Assembly (NCBI GenBank): GCA_028095005.1
Contig: CM051460.1
Location: 72,889,676-72,953,675, forward strand
Length of the DNA stretch: 64,000 bases
Reading direction: 5' to 3'
DNA from: Rhynchospora pubera
Taxonomy: Eukaryota > Streptophyta > Magnoliopsida > Poales > Cyperaceae
This document shows positions 13,568-27,245 of this stretch, one piece after another. The notes under the pieces were generated by a model that ran no database searches, was not told the DNA's origin, and was given only the letters and a program-made list of their open reading frames with translations. Position numbers and translations under genes: made by a program. How positions within the stretch are numbered: the first letter of the stretch is position 1; every line of letters begins with the position of its first letter.

Positions 13568-14463
13568 TAAGATGACATATGTCACCTGACAATAAGTGTT
13601 AAGTTTTGCACTTGCACAAGTGGATCCTCGTGAAACACAACACCTTGCACTGATATGATTTGAGTAGATAGCTATTTCGATTGCAATAAATGTTGACGCA
13701 TTAATGCCAAAACAAGCATCTTCTTCTAGCTTGATTAAATCAGTATTAACTACATTACCAAAAAAAAAAAAAAAAAGTATTAACTATCAAGTCGCCGAAG
13801 AGATTGTTTTACTTCTGGCTAATTACTGTTTTCATAACTTTGGTGAATCTTTTTTTAAATTTCATATGAAGTCTCTGTAGTCTGTATTAATTGTGAATTT
13901 AAATTTTCCCAATTCAACTCCACAAATGTTCTGTTTTGTGAAACAGCCCTCATCTACATTTGACCTGTAAGTTGTGATGCACGTTGCCCCATATGCGCTG
14001 TACAGGATGCAGTTCCTTGTTCAGAGCTCTTCCAATTTGCAATATGTTATTATTTTGACTTCTATTAAACGCAAATAAAAATTACGTGCCTCTTTATCCT
14101 AATGTTCAACTTAATTAGAAATATGTTTCTAAGTTCTTTGGACATGCTATTCCATTACATCATTTATATTCTTATACTCCATTTCTCATTACATAGATAT
14201 GATTGTATCTGAGATGTAAAAAAAAAATTAAATAATACAAATATTTATTGAATTATTTTTGCAAATACTGTGTAAATTATCTTACCATTTTCATTCTACA
14301 AGTGTCTTATATTTCAAAATGGCCATGAAGCTCAGATATTTAATAAAATTATTTTATTTAAAAATTCTTCAATAAATATTTTATTTTGACACAAAGCATG
14401 ACAAAACAAAAATTTGTATATATGGTAATTCGCACAAAGTACCCTAAGCATTAATGCCACATC
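13568..14463. other. Intergenic, nothing recognisable
   Basis: AT-rich DNA with a short poly-A run near 13761. I see no coding, RNA or repeat signal up to the left LTR. Confidence 0.5.
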
Positions 14464-16227
14464 TGTTAGAAAACTGCCCAATTTTAATTCTTATGACTAA
14501 TTACTAACTAATTAATCCAATTAAAACACAAAGAGCAAGAGGATCTAGTACATAGCCATTTCGACACAAAGAGAAAGGGGTGGAATTTACCTCCCGCGAA
14601 ATCGTATTCGCGGGGCTCGACCAAGGCATGGGAATCGATGGCGTGCCTTCTCCACCGTCTCCACCACGTCTCGTAACCGCCCTCGAGTCCACCAAGGAGG
14701 ATTAATCACGTTCTACAAGGTACGTGCTAGCATACCCAAAGAACAAGCCTAATCCCTATGGTTTTATCTCTTGCATCAATCAACAACCTTGATTTAGTGG
14801 AGAGAAAATAGCTCAACACATGAGCAAAAGAGAGAAGGAGAGGGTGAAAAGTGGCGGCCTCATGGGAGGAATGAGAGGAGAGAGAAAAGCTTGGTGGAGG
14901 CTCTCATAAGTGGTCCTTATATAGAGCACAAAACCTAATTGACCTCTTGCATAATTACAACTATGCCATCCCACCTACCACCATAATGGGCAGCCACGAA
15001 ATGGGCCTTTATGGGCCATTTAACCCCTTCATTTGGACCATTAATTCATATAATTAAGGTCCCTCAACTTTGCTCTTTAATTGGGCTATATATTTGCTAT
15101 TTAAATAACGGCCCAATTAATCAATATAACCATTTATATTGATAAGTGTTGAACTAAATTATTTATTAACTCATTAATAATTATTTTAGGATTAGTTAAT
15201 GCATTAATTTATTTCTATACGATCCATTGACTTAATTAATTATAACGGTTCGCAACGGTATATAATTAATTAATCAATCTTATCATATTTCCACAGAACC
15301 TACTGCTGTGAATAAATAAATAATGCACTGTGTGATTAATGTCCTATTTGTGTGACCCTTTGAGGATTTATGCTATGTTGGCCATGGAATTAAATCGTTA
15401 TTTAATTCCAATAATCATAAGCGGTATCTAGCAACACGTTATGATTCCCAATTCACATAAATAGTGTACTGCTACAATATTTCAATCCTGCATAAGAGAA
15501 TAAATGTATTTCCCTATTTTGATTCTTATGTCACACGATATCATCGTATAATCCAAGATAGGAATGTGTCATTCTTGCAGATTATACGTTTCTTGATCTA
15601 GAGATAATTGTATAAAGTTGCATGCAAACAATCTATCTCCATCAAGGGGCCCAAACAGATATCGTCACTCACTAAGTGAATTAATGAGGGACATACAGTT
15701 TTCTTGATGATTAACTTTTCCCCGCACAATTCAAGAGAACATAAATAAAGTCCGTATATCAGCCCTTATCGGGAATCAGCGGTAGACAGTATTTATTGAA
15801 CCTATCCTCATGTGGAAAAGATAAACATCTCAAACTTAGAACCAAAATCACAACGAAATAAACAATGACACATAACACAATCCATATGTTTATTTCGATG
15901 GGTCAAGTCCTGTGCTATGTTCCATAACATACACATATGCAATTAAGTTGGTAACTCTTTACCTATGATTAGTAGAACTTAATCATCACTTAACTTGCAT
16001 ACTAATCTTATAAGATAATTAATGTTCCTTCTTAATTATCAAGATTATGGACCGTTTAGATTTATTATTGTCATTCTAAAGAATGATCCACAGAGATCTA
16101 CAATTCAGATCCTCAACCTGAATGATCTGTCAATAATAAACCTAGGAACAGATGATAAAATATCATCCAAAATATAAACTAATAATTAAGTCATTAAATT
16201 ATTGACTTCTAGGACATAACTCTAACA
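14464..16227 (-). repeat. Left-hand LTR (3' LTR in element orientation)
   Basis: A 1764-bp terminal repeat from TGTTAGAAAACTG to CTCTAACA. It is nearly identical to 22276-25707 after removal of the nested insertion there. It carries a 63-codon open frame (14504-14695, minus) that recurs unchanged in the other LTR; I do not take this as a gene. Confidence 0.95.
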
Positions 16228-16238
16228 ATCTCCCACTT
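16228..16238 (-). other. Polypurine tract of the copia-type element
   Basis: On the minus strand AAGTGGGAGAT directly abuts the TGTTAGAG start of the LTR. This is the usual plus-strand primer arrangement of plant copia elements. Confidence 0.85.
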
Positions 16239-16839
16239 GGCCTAGAGTCAATCAGTAGTGACTTCTAGCCAACGAAGAATTGAGGACAATGTCATATATC
16301 TACATATATACATGTCTCGGACCTCAAAATAAATAATACGCTTATAGCTAGTTACTCATACGTCCACCACGTATGGATGCATAACTGCATCTCGTATACT
16401 GCTCAAGGTAGAGGTCGTGCTAGAGTGTTCGCTGTGTTCGCGAACCTATCCAAAAATTGTTCGACCATATATATATATATATATATATACTCCTATATAT
16501 ATTCTTGATCACCATCATATGATATCAAGTGATATCGTTATAGATCATATTTGAATCTCCAATGTAACATTGGGCTCTTTAGGAGTAATTTATAGTTCGA
16601 GATGCTTAGAACCATAATAACTCAACTAATAAATCGATCCGAAATAAACTTCTTTTATTGCTTCACAAGTTGCTATGTATTTTGCTTTGGTGACGGAAAC
16701 GGTTGTAATATTCCATTTAGAACACCTTCTAAATTTACAACACCACTTTTTAGCAAAATATGTAGTTCAACTGTGATTATATCAATCTTTGGAAAAACTA
16801 GCATTAGTGTAATTAATTTACACGAGCTCTCTTTCATCT

Positions 16840-17470
16840 TAAGAGATGAAACATTATATCACTCTTTCTCATAAGGTACTCGAGGATATCCTTGACTATC
16901 GTCCAAATGTGTTTCTCTTGTATCCATTTGACAACTGTTTGTCATATCTTTTGGATACTACACATTGGGGCATATGCATAAATATGGCGCACACAATGAA
17001 ACTCATAATGAAAGAATGCTTGAACTATTTCATGCACTTTCTCGAATTGAGTTGCAATAGACCGAGTAAAACACTCAAGTCATGCCATGTGACGTACAGT
17101 TAGACATCCTTTCTTGGAGTGTAACTTTCGTGTTTCTAGAACACTTCGTCAATATATGCATATTTGCTCAAACCTGACATCCATCATAATCTATTTTCAT
17201 AGATTTGTTTCCTAGGATCAGGTGATTTCGCCCAAGTTCTCATTTGAGAAAGCATTCTCCAAAGAGATCTTGACAATATTCATTTTCTTAATGTTATTCC
17301 CAATTAATGAATTGTTATCTTGAACAATACAAGTAATACAATTATGCTCCCACTGAATATCTTGTTTATACAAGATACTTTTGACGAAGTTCAACTCCTT
17401 GACTTCATTGTCAAAACTTTTATTCCAATCTCCACAACACTTGCTTTAATCCATTTATGGATCCTTGAAG
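16840..17470 (-). pseudogene. Decayed copia reverse transcriptase / RNase H remnant
   Basis: Translating the minus strand with frame jumps gives pieces that track the copia pol region. Near 17440-17190 there is a stretch like WNKSFDNEVKELNFVKS followed by GNNIKKMNIVK and NENLGEI, where intact elements read ...LIGNDI...VK..L...F.MKDLGEA. Near 17140 there is SKKGCL. Near 16905-16875 there is WTIVKDILEYL, where intact elements have WTAVKNILKYL. Stops and shifts between pieces rule out a working polymerase. The order fits the minus orientation of the element. Confidence 0.7.
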
Positions 17471-20400
17471 CATGCGTATGTTTTTAGCAATACATAAAAC
17501 CTCGATTTGTGTCAAATGCACAACATCATCCTTCATTCATACGAAGAAGGCGGTTTTATGTGTTTTTCCATACATCAATATATATGAAATACAACTATTG
17601 CTAGAATGATCTTTATTGACTTTTACATAGCCACAAGCAAGAGGTTGTGCTTTGTACGTAGTCAACTAGTCATCGACTTAGACATAGCTACAAGCGAGAA
17701 GCCGCGCTTTGTACATAGTCGATTTGTTATCCATGTCGATCTTTCCTTTTGAAGATCTAAAACGTTCTTGATGGATTGCTCCTTCATGAACATCAACCAA
17801 GGTCTATACCTTGTTGTTATACATGGATTTTATTTAAAGATCATATGAATTCAAACCATATATGTGGAATCGGATCGTTCCATCGTTTTTCTTGTTTATC
17901 AACGGATTCTCATATGCTGAGTTTGAGAATGTCGTGAAGCCAATGCACCAAACGGCTTAGGCAATCAACTCTCGTTGATCTTTTGTAGGATTGGTACTTG
18001 AGGTTCATGAACTTCTTCTACAACGATTTGTTGAACGAGTTCTTGACTCCTCATATATTCCATGAGTTTCTCAAACATCATCAACTCGTGAGATGGTTGA
18101 GTCCTCATTGGAAGGAGCATACTATTAAACTTCTTTCAAAACAACTTGTGAATGAAGTTTCGCTCAACTCCCACTAAGTACCATGTATGGAGTGACAAGT
18201 TTTCCATAAGAGTACTTCTTGTAGTGATGCATAAACTATTTTAATGCTCACTTTACTCCCACTACTTCTTCTTGAGAATTTCAATTCATCAAGACTACAT
18301 TATGATTAGCAACAACTACTTTGTTCTTATCATATTCGTGGAAGTAGTGCTTTTTAATATAAAGCATCCTACAAATATTAAATGTCTTATTTGGGTACAA
18401 GCTTATCAACGATCTTGAAATAAACTTATCAACACCAAATCTTAAGAAGCATTATACTTAGAGATCAAAATCTCGTGAGATATATTCCTCAATAGACTTC
18501 GATGGAACACCATTCAGTGTAAACAATATTATCCTCAAACATAATTCCTTAATACGAGTTGAATAAGTCCATTTGAATTATTATCGATCGAACAAAATAT
18601 TGTTCGATACCTCCATTCTTGGACATATTATTCCTCATGGAGCGAGTTATGAAACTATTTTCATACTCTTTAGATAATATTTCAAATTATACGACTTAAC
18701 TCCTTATTTACCACGATTAATTGTAAGACTTCTAATTTTCTTGAACGGTCTTTTAAACTTCACTTTTGAACTCCTTTGAACTAGTCAAAAGGTTCATACT
18801 TATACCTTATCAAATAGATATGTTAATATCTACAATGATCGTTGGTTAAGTAGTAAAGTATCAACAACCTTTCATTGCACAAGTACTTATTGGTCTTTAT
18901 ACATCGATATGTATAAGTCCTAATCAAGCCACTTGTCCTTAAACCTTTGTAGGTTAAAGGCGCTTTTGTCATTTAACAAACGTGATTCGTATATCAATTG
19001 ATTTGAAATCAAATTGAATTACGAGCTCTACATTACGGAGACTCTCGTAATGCGATTCTCGTTTATGTATATGACTAAGCGATTATATATAACATGAAAG
19101 TCAAATACTTTATGTCAAGTCTTACGCATCATATTTGTCATTCATAACTTGTTTATCTATTTCAAGCAAATTCGATCAAGATGCATGAAATCATATAAAC
19201 AAATTCATAATAAAAGAACTTGTCTTTTACTAAACATAGTCATCCATCATCAAATATGAAATGGAGACGTTTTGAGAGGTTTTAGAATTAAGGTATGCAA
19301 CCTTCAATTCCTAAACAAACTCTTAATAAAGATAACTCTACGTATTCAATGGTAATGACTTAAATGAATAAGTCATTTCCTATACGGAGTTAACTTTGCA
19401 TCTCTCGAACATTCTCTTATTCTTCATTGCTAACACATTTCTTTAAATGCGAGCATATGAACTAGTATCAAGTTACTAGTGTGAATTAAAGATAGTGAGA
19501 TAATTTGAACGACAAATACACTTTAGGATTAGAATATTTCTAATCGTCACAATCATGGTATTTCGGACAATCTTTCAAATGCCTCCCATAAACGGCAAAT
19601 GAAACATCTCATGTGACACATGGTCATCAATGAGAGTCTCGAAATTTCACCTCATACATTGGTGAAGTATTTCTTGAATACTTAATCAATCACCTTTTTG
19701 CATTAACAAGCGTGCGAAAAAGGTAACATTATATCCTTCATGATTCCAAAGAGATCGTATGACAATATCAACAATCCTTGACATCGGAGATTAATATCTC
19801 TAGTTGTCAATTAGCTACTTAAATCTTTCGATTTGTAAGCCAATGAAACGTTCATGTAACTTCTTATAAAAGAAGAATCTCTTGGTCAACTCATATTCTT
19901 TATACTCAATCATAAATGATGGAGTTAATATCTACTTTCTCCAAGAACACTTTCTTGAGTAAGCGGATGAGAACGTACGAGTTAATTTTAGTCCATATGA
20001 ATTCGCTAATTCAAAGGTCTAGAAATTTCAAATGAGGATATTAAGCATACGCTTTATTGAATAACTTTTCGCCAAAAGTCAATCAATCATCGCGTTGCTA
20101 CGTTCGGGTAGTTTGAGGAAAGTTTTGGGAATTGACATACTCAAATTTCTCTTCACTAAGATCGTGTCTTAGGAATCGGTATTACTTCTTTAAGTGAATA
20201 CTTTTAGAAACGAGTTTGTTAATTTTCAAAGATTGATCGCAACAAAATTAACAATTTAAACATCTATAACAAAATCAATTTACGGTCATTTAGTTTATGC
20301 AATTGTTTTATTTATAACAAATAAAACTCCCACTACAATTATTTAATGTCCCTAATGTAGTAGGTTTTCCAAGATCCCTATTTCCGTTGAGATGGTGCTA

Positions 20401-22262
20401 GCGTCGGCGTGACACCAAAAACAACTAGATAGAGTAGGTTCTCCAACCAATCATTCCATATGATTCTTGGTTTGTGAAATATCACATGTACATCCACAAA
20501 CTTTGCCCCGATGTCCAATCTGATTAGAAAACATCGTTAAGTAACCTTTCTCTATTTGCTCCTAGTAAATCCGATTTACACCCCGACACGGATGATGGAA
20601 CACGATGTCCCGCGTCGGCGAGAATGCATCAATGAACGATCATACACATTAGAAGGGGATAGAGAGAAGGAGGGCGATTTAACTTAATCATGTTTTGTTT
20701 GGGACAATCAATTAAGTGAGACTTGTTTGGTGGTCATGTAAGCATACACCCATACCTAGCCTATGACAATTCATAGCAATCACAAGCAATCACATATAAG
20801 CATCTCATAGTTGTGGGTTTGTATGGCTCCCGCTTGCATTAGTTTCGCCACATCGTCCATGGAGCAAAACTAATCTAATCCTTGTCCCTCCCACTAAATT
20901 CTATAAGGATCTAAATCCTATAAAATAAAGGAACAAAATACATGTGAAAAATATCCTACTCCCATCCTAGCCTTAGGGGCATGCAAGCCTCACAAGTTAC
21001 ATCAAAAATTAATCAACAAATTAATTAATTAATGGCACCAAAGGCCGCATTACAAACATTCGCACATGCATTCAATTTACAACCACAAGACATTGAGTCT
21101 TGAGCCATACTAAACCCACTATCCACCTACAAAACAAAGTTAGCACATACAAGCACTTTGTTTCCAATTAACGATTTTCAAGCATCTTTGCGTATCGTTT
21201 GCTATAAGTAAATTCCGTGTACAAATTCTCAATTTTAAACAACCAAACTTGTTTAAATTCATTTAGAAAGTTCTTTCAACATCCCATAACTGAAAGGAGA
21301 TCAAACAAGGAGTTTTCTAATTAATTTCAACTAGTTTGAATACTTAGAAAAACAGTAATTTACCAAAAAACGTAACTAATGGAATCCAACAAAAACAACA
21401 GTTTTCGGTCTCCAAAAATTCTCAAATAAATTACTTAAGCTCCTTATCATAGTTGTGACTACCAGTAAAAATTTCAAGAAGAGATCTTAAACCATCTGGG
21501 AGAATCAAAAAAGACAAATCTCTTACAAGTGCACGAAACACCGTTATGAGATTTTCAGCTTATCCTCTCAACCATTTGGTCTGTTAGACCACCTTCTATC
21601 CAGTTTTTATATATACAATATACATAGAAAAACTTGTTTAGACTACAGGCTATCCATTAATAAAAAGAAAACAACCAAGTTCAGTTCAATAATATTAAGT
21701 TACATGCTAAACAATCAACAAATTCTGTACTGGAACAGACTGTCGATCGAAATGTTTTAACCTAGTTGAAGGTCCAAACTTCCACGAAAAATTATGAAAT
21801 TATTTTTCCTGGAATCCTAACTCAAAATAGAACAACTCCATTTAAACAGAATTTTTAAAGGAGTTCTCAGTTGGTACAGTTTATTAGAACAATCGATTTG
21901 CTCAACAAACTGGATCTGACAAGATCTTCCTTTTCATACTTGAAAACCCACAAATTAATCCGAGTCATGCAACAATTTATACATGCTCAGAAATAGCTTC
22001 AAGTTCTCTTTATTTTTAGCCATAGAAAACTGGTACTTATATTCAAAATATAAATCTTTCAAGCCATTCAAACAGGACAGTGCGAGCAGAAACTGGTTCA
22101 TGTAGATGGAAAGATCTTCCAGAGAACATATCACATCGAAAAACGCGAAACAACACAGAAAATACCATTTCCAGACAGCAAACAAACGCATCATCTCTAC
22201 TAATCCGTTAATTAGCTAATTTCTCTTAATTAAGTGTCAAAATAGCTTAAGTACGACCATGT
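17471..22262 (-). other. Non-coding interior of the copia-type element
   Basis: About 4.8 kb where gag, protease and integrase would be expected. The longest minus-strand frame is about 79 codons (21955-22194), starts soon after the primer site and resembles nothing I know. A partial duplication of about 50 bp occurs around 17620-17720 (both halves contain ACAAGC.AGA..... then TTTGTAC.TAGTC). No intact domain is readable. Confidence 0.6.
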
Positions 22263-22274
22263 GCTCTGATACCA
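22263..22274 (-). other. Primer-binding site (initiator tRNA-Met)
   Basis: The + strand reads GCTCTGATACCA, so the minus strand reads TGGTATCAGAGC, the standard 12-base match to the 3' end of plant initiator tRNA-Met. It starts one base after the LTR and fixes the orientation of the element. Confidence 0.95.
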
Positions 22275-23994
22275 CTGTTAGAAAACTGCCCAATTTTAAT
22301 TCTTATGACTAATTACTAACTAATTAATCCAATTAAAACACAAAGAGCAAGAGGATCTAGTACATAGCCATTTCGACACAAAGAGAAAGGGGTGGAATTT
22401 ACCTCCCGCGAAATCGTATTCGCGGGGCTCGACCAAGGCATGGGAATCGATGGCGTGCCTTCTCCACCGTCTCCACCACGTCTCGTAACCGCCCTCGAGT
22501 CCACCAAGGAGGATTAATCACGTTCTACAAGGTACGTGCTAGCATACCCAAAGAACAAGCCTAATCCCTATGGTTTTCTCTCTTGCATCAATCAACAACC
22601 TTGATTTAGTGGAGAGAAAATAGCTCAACACATGAGCAAAAGAGAGAAGGAGAGGGTGAAAAGTGGCGGCCTCATGGGAGGAATGAGAGGAGAGAGAAAA
22701 GCTTGGTGGAGGCTCTCATAAGTGGTCCTTATATAGAGCACAAAACCTAATTGACCTCTTGCATAATTACAACTATGCCATCCCACCTACCACCATAATG
22801 GGCAGCCACGAAATGGGCCTTTATGGGCCATTTAACCCCTTCATTTGGACCATTAATTCATATAATTAAGGTCCCTCAACTTTGCTCTTTAATTGGGCTA
22901 TATATTTGCTATTTAAATAACGGCCCAATTAATCAATATAACCATTTATATTGATAAGTGTTGAACTAAATTATTTATTAACTCATTAATAATTATTTTA
23001 GGATTAGTTAATGCATTAATTTATTTCTATACGATCCATTGACTTAATTAATTATAACGGTTCGCAACGGTATATAATTAATTAATCAATCTTATCATAT
23101 TTCCACAGAACCTACTGCTGTGAATAAATAAATAATGCACTGTGTGATTAATGTCCTATTTGTGTGACCCTTTGAGGATTTATGCTATGTTGGCCATGGA
23201 ATTAAATCGTTATTTAATTCCAATAATCATAAGCGGTATCTAGCAACACGTTATGATTCCCAATTCACATAAATAGTGTACTGCTACAATATTTCAATCC
23301 TGCATAAGAGAATAAATGTATTTCCCTATTTTGATTCTTATGTCACACGATATCATCGTATAATCCAAGATAGGAATGTGTCATTCTTGCAGATTATACG
23401 TTTCTTGATCTAGAGATAATTGTATAAAGTTGCATGCAAACAATCTATCTCCATCAAGGGGCCCAAACAGATATCGTCACTCACTAAGTGAATTAATGAG
23501 GGACATACAGTTTTCTTGATGATTAACTTTTCCCCGCACAATTCAAGAGAACATAAATAAAGTCCGTATAGCAGCCCTTATCGGGAATCAGCGGTAGACA
23601 GTATTTATTGAACCTATCCTCATGTGGAAAAGATAAACATCTCAAACTTAGAACCAAAATCACAACGAAATAAACAATGACACATAACACAATCCATATG
23701 TTTATTTCGATGGGTCAAGTCCTGTGCTATGTTCCATAACATACACATATGCAATTAAGTTGGTAACTCTTTACCTATGATTAGTAGAACTTAATCATCA
23801 CTTAACTTGCATACTAATCTTATAAGATAATTAATGTTCCTTGTTAATTATCAAAATTATGGACCGTTTAGATTTATTATTGTCATTCTAAAGAATGATC
23901 CACAGAGATCTACAATTCAGATCCTCAACCTGAATGATCTGTCAATAATAAACCTAGGAACAGATGATAAAATATCATCCAAAATATAAACTAA

Positions 23995-25657
23995 TGATAT
24001 CTCATATTTATATGTGCTTTTTGACCGGACTTTACACTTAAATGGTAACTCAAACCCCTCTATTCATTGTGCTTCGTGCTATATTTGTCTAGAATTTGGT
24101 ACTGTTGTGGTTTTTGTATTGCATTGCAGGAACTCGGTGGATCAAACTCAATTAATGCATAAAATGGTGGATTTAAGAGAAACAATTGGTCAAATGGAAT
24201 CAATAGAATTGAAGAGCTCATCCTAAGCTTTCCAACGCCTATTGAATCGCCTCAATCGGAGTTCGGGTGAAGGAATTATGGCCGAAATACTACCTCTCCT
24301 CAGTCTGGAGTCAACTCGGTCCGAGTTGAAAGTCAGAAAACTGCTAAATTGCCATCTCGGTCCGAGTTTGAGCCAACTCGGTCCGAGTTGAGAGCCGACA
24401 TAGTGCATTTGGCAAGTTTTCAAGCATGGAAACTCAATATTTTGGTATGAATTCTTGCCATGACGCCCTAGCCTCCTTTCCAAGTCCAGAAGATCACTAT
24501 TTATGCTCTCCTAGGCCAGAAGAAAAAGGGGGAACCCACCAACCACGAAATTCCATATCCCACCACGTTTTGGCACCTTTCCACCACCGTTCTCACGCCG
24601 AAAGGCGTGGGATTCTTCCTCTTTCATCATAGCACGACCATGGCATCATCTTTGGAGCAATTCTAGGCGCGACGGCGACAGAATCAACCCAACCACGGCT
24701 CTGGACGTTCGGTATCTTGAGTTAGAAGCGATATTTGGTTTATTTCTTCCATTCTCTTGATATTTTGATTTGATGGAGCTTGTATCTTATTTTGCTTTCA
24801 TGTTAGGCTAGATTTATGTTGTCTTAGGAGTAGGGAAGTAATTTAGGTTTCGATGTGTTGTGATTTGACTTGATATGATATGATATGTTTTGTTGATTTA
24901 TTTTGTTGAGAATTATGTTAATTGCTTGTTTGAATTGCTTGTGATTTCCTAATCACCTTCTAGTTGTACGGCCGCATCTAGTCAAGCTTAAGTTAGGATA
25001 AACAAGATTAGTTCAAATAAAGTATTTGGGATAAATCGTAGATCCGAAAGGGGAGATTAGTTGACACCAAAAGTGTAACTTTTAGACAAGTCCAAAAGAC
25101 CTCTAGATATCCTTATGAACTCCAACAAACAAGTTTAAGTTGATTGAATTCTATACCAAAAGTTGTGAACCAATCGAGTTAATTAGGTTAGGTTGTGATT
25201 GAGCCAGTGTCTAGTCCAACAAGCGAAAGCGAGGTTTAGAGTATCTAGGTTTGACCAACAAACCCTAGCACAAAGCATAAAATTTCATAAAGAGTCAAAA
25301 CCACACACTTATACCATCTGTTCGGATCGAACAGAGCGGTATATGCTTGAAAAAACACCGTTTGATGCACGAAAGTGATAAGTTCTGTGTTCTAGAGTCC
25401 AAACCGATGTGAAACCTGAACCTAAGACGACTTTTATATTGTTAAAACACCCAAAAATATTTATTTACTTGCACCTTTAGATTTAATCAATCAAAAACTC
25501 CATAAAAATATAATTGTCTAGCTTTCGTGAGAAAGTAAAGTCCGGTACTCATTAATCCGTCCCTTGGGTTCGACCCTAAAGCTGTACTCCAAAAGACTAG
25601 TGAGGTTAGTTCTAGGTCTATAAATTTATTTGATTCCTAGGTTTTAAGCCTTCATCA
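23995..25657. mobile_element. Solo LTR nested in the copia LTR
   Basis: A 1663-bp insert starting TGATATC and ending CTTCATCA, with 5-bp duplication ACTAA at 23990-23994 and 25658-25662. The uninterrupted partner LTR has a single ACTAA at this point. There is no internal domain, primer site or second LTR, so it is a solo LTR left by recombination, probably from a Ty3/gypsy-type element by its size and its CTTGGGTTCGACCC end. Short frames inside it (24014-24632) are not genes. Confidence 0.85.
24312..24392. repeat. Triplicated short palindrome inside the solo LTR
   Basis: CTCGGTCCGAGT occurs three times within about 80 bp. Two copies extend to AACTCGGTCCGAGTT, seven-base arms around a single central base. 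The rest of the LTR lacks it. It could be a protein-binding or structure-forming site of the retroelement promoter region; that role is inference. Confidence 0.7.
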
Positions 25658-25712
25658 ACTAATAATTAAGTCATTAAATTATTGACTTCTAGGACATAAC
25701 TCTAACAACATC

Positions 25713-27245
25713 ATCTTGTAGATATGTAAACTTTTTGTCGTTTTGTATGAGAACTGTGGGATGAGCTGATTAAAAGCCACGTTCCGTGCAGATATCAGTT
25801 GGTTCATTACGGCGTCGTTCCATATTTCTTTTTCCAATTATCCATGTTATGGCAATTCATATTTTCAATATCAATTTAATGTTGGATTTTTTTTTATGGA
25901 TTTGGTCTTATTAAAATGATTAAAATTGTATTTGTCCTATACACGAATGTTGTGATATACCACAAACAATTTTTTAAGCAATAATTATAGAATGTCCTTT
26001 TCAAATCTAATGAATGCATAATTGACTTAATTTCGAGCAAATTAATACTAGATCATATAAAATAGGGTTTCACATGGCGGAAAAAAAGAAAAAATTAAAA
26101 AAGGGGGAAAAAATGCAATGTTCTATTGCAATAGAAAATATCAAAATAACAACAACAACAACAACAACAACAAGGTTTCCTGGATTTGTCTTATTCACAT
26201 TGGGGATCCGCACATTATTTTCTAAAAGGTATAAATTCTCTCTAGTTTTTCGAGTATTGTCATTGTCTCGTTATCAATAAAATCATTATTTTTTAATCAT
26301 AAGGTTGTTGATCATTGCATCACAATTCACAAAAACAAGGTGGAATAAATTCACCACTAGTATAATTAACTCAGGAATTTTATCTCTTTGATATTGTACA
26401 GTTTATTAATCACCGAAAAATCTCATTACAACAGGCCTTTCAATTTCGAAAGACAAAATGTTCGGAGAGGAGAAGGAGATAGACTTCAGAAATAAGATGG
26501 ATATAATTATCATAATTTATATTAAAAAAAGCGAATGTAAAATAATGTGCAGGATAATGTCAAATAATCTTTTACATACACATTGAAAATTTTTTATTTT
26601 AGATTTTCTCAACACAAAGCTTATAAATATATAAATTGTTATTTCAGCTCCACCGTCATTTTTGTCAGTTTTACTATATATAACATTCACATTGTTTTCA
26701 TTACTAAACAACGATGAAATTGGTAAGAAAAGTTTCTTTTTTTACTTGAAGTTAAAGTTATAACGTATAAATAATTTGTTATGAATTAAAAACGTTAAGA
26801 ATATTAAAAAAATTAGAACTTTTATGAGGTTTTCTCTCTGCTTTCTGCAGCAAAATAACTCCGCCTATATTAAGCTTTGGGCGAGCCAGAGCGAAGTACT
26901 GCAGACTGGAGACCAACCACGAAAATAGCTAATTAATTAATTAGCATCTCAAAGAAGGAAATACGAAAATGGCAATTTAAATGAGTAGCTAAAGAATTTA
27001 GAGGTATAATTTTAAGAGATAATTACAGTTACATAACCGACTTTACCAATTAATAATTATTTATGCAAACTATTCCTATTTTTGACGTAAACTATTTAAA
27101 TCCAGAAGTCTCAGCGGCATACCAACTTTCTAGACTCTCTCTATTTGGAAATAAATACATGTCAAATTAGAGAGCGGCATCAAAAAAAAAGCCAAGAGAC
27201 AGAACGGGTGCATCCGATCGAGAACGGAATCAAACCAAAGAAGAA
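25713..27245. other. Intergenic DNA upstream of the ATL pseudogene
   Basis: AT-rich. It holds an (AAC)n microsatellite at about 26148-26173 and the source-like copy (26687-26731) of one filler segment found inside the pseudogene. I see no gene. Confidence 0.5.

Larger units (their letters stand above)
14464..25707 (-). mobile_element. Ty1/copia-type LTR retrotransposon with degenerate coding region
   Basis: The whole element is bounded by TG...CA LTRs and the 5-bp target duplication ACATC (14459-14463 and 25708-25712). Orientation is minus. The primer-binding site, complementary to the initiator tRNA-Met 3' end (TGGTATCAGAGC on the minus strand), is at 22263-22274, one base from the right-hand LTR. 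The purine tract is at 16228-16238 beside the left-hand LTR. The internal region of about 6.0 kb (16228-22275) has no long open frame, only mutated pol remnants. The two LTRs have the same length (1764 bp once the nested insertion is removed) and differ at about four positions by eye, so the insertion is young. The element probably moved using enzymes supplied in trans. Confidence 0.93.
22276..25707 (-). repeat. Right-hand LTR (5' LTR in element orientation), interrupted
   Basis: Begins TGTTAGAAAACTG at 22276 and runs to 23994. It resumes at 25658 (first five bases are the target duplication of the nested element) and ends CTCTAACA at 25707. Removing 1663 bp of insert and 5 bp of duplication leaves exactly 1764 bp, the length of its partner. 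Confidence 0.95.

Noticed and set aside
14504..14695. 63-codon frame on the minus strand, repeated unchanged at 22316-22507
   Set aside because: It lies inside the two LTRs and is identical only because the LTRs are identical; no family resemblance.
16602..17103. Two + strand frames of 85-90 codons
   Set aside because: They are antisense to decayed copia pol on the minus strand.
24014..24632. Frames of 68-86 codons in the solo LTR
   Set aside because: Short, overlapping on both strands and inside an LTR; no domain.
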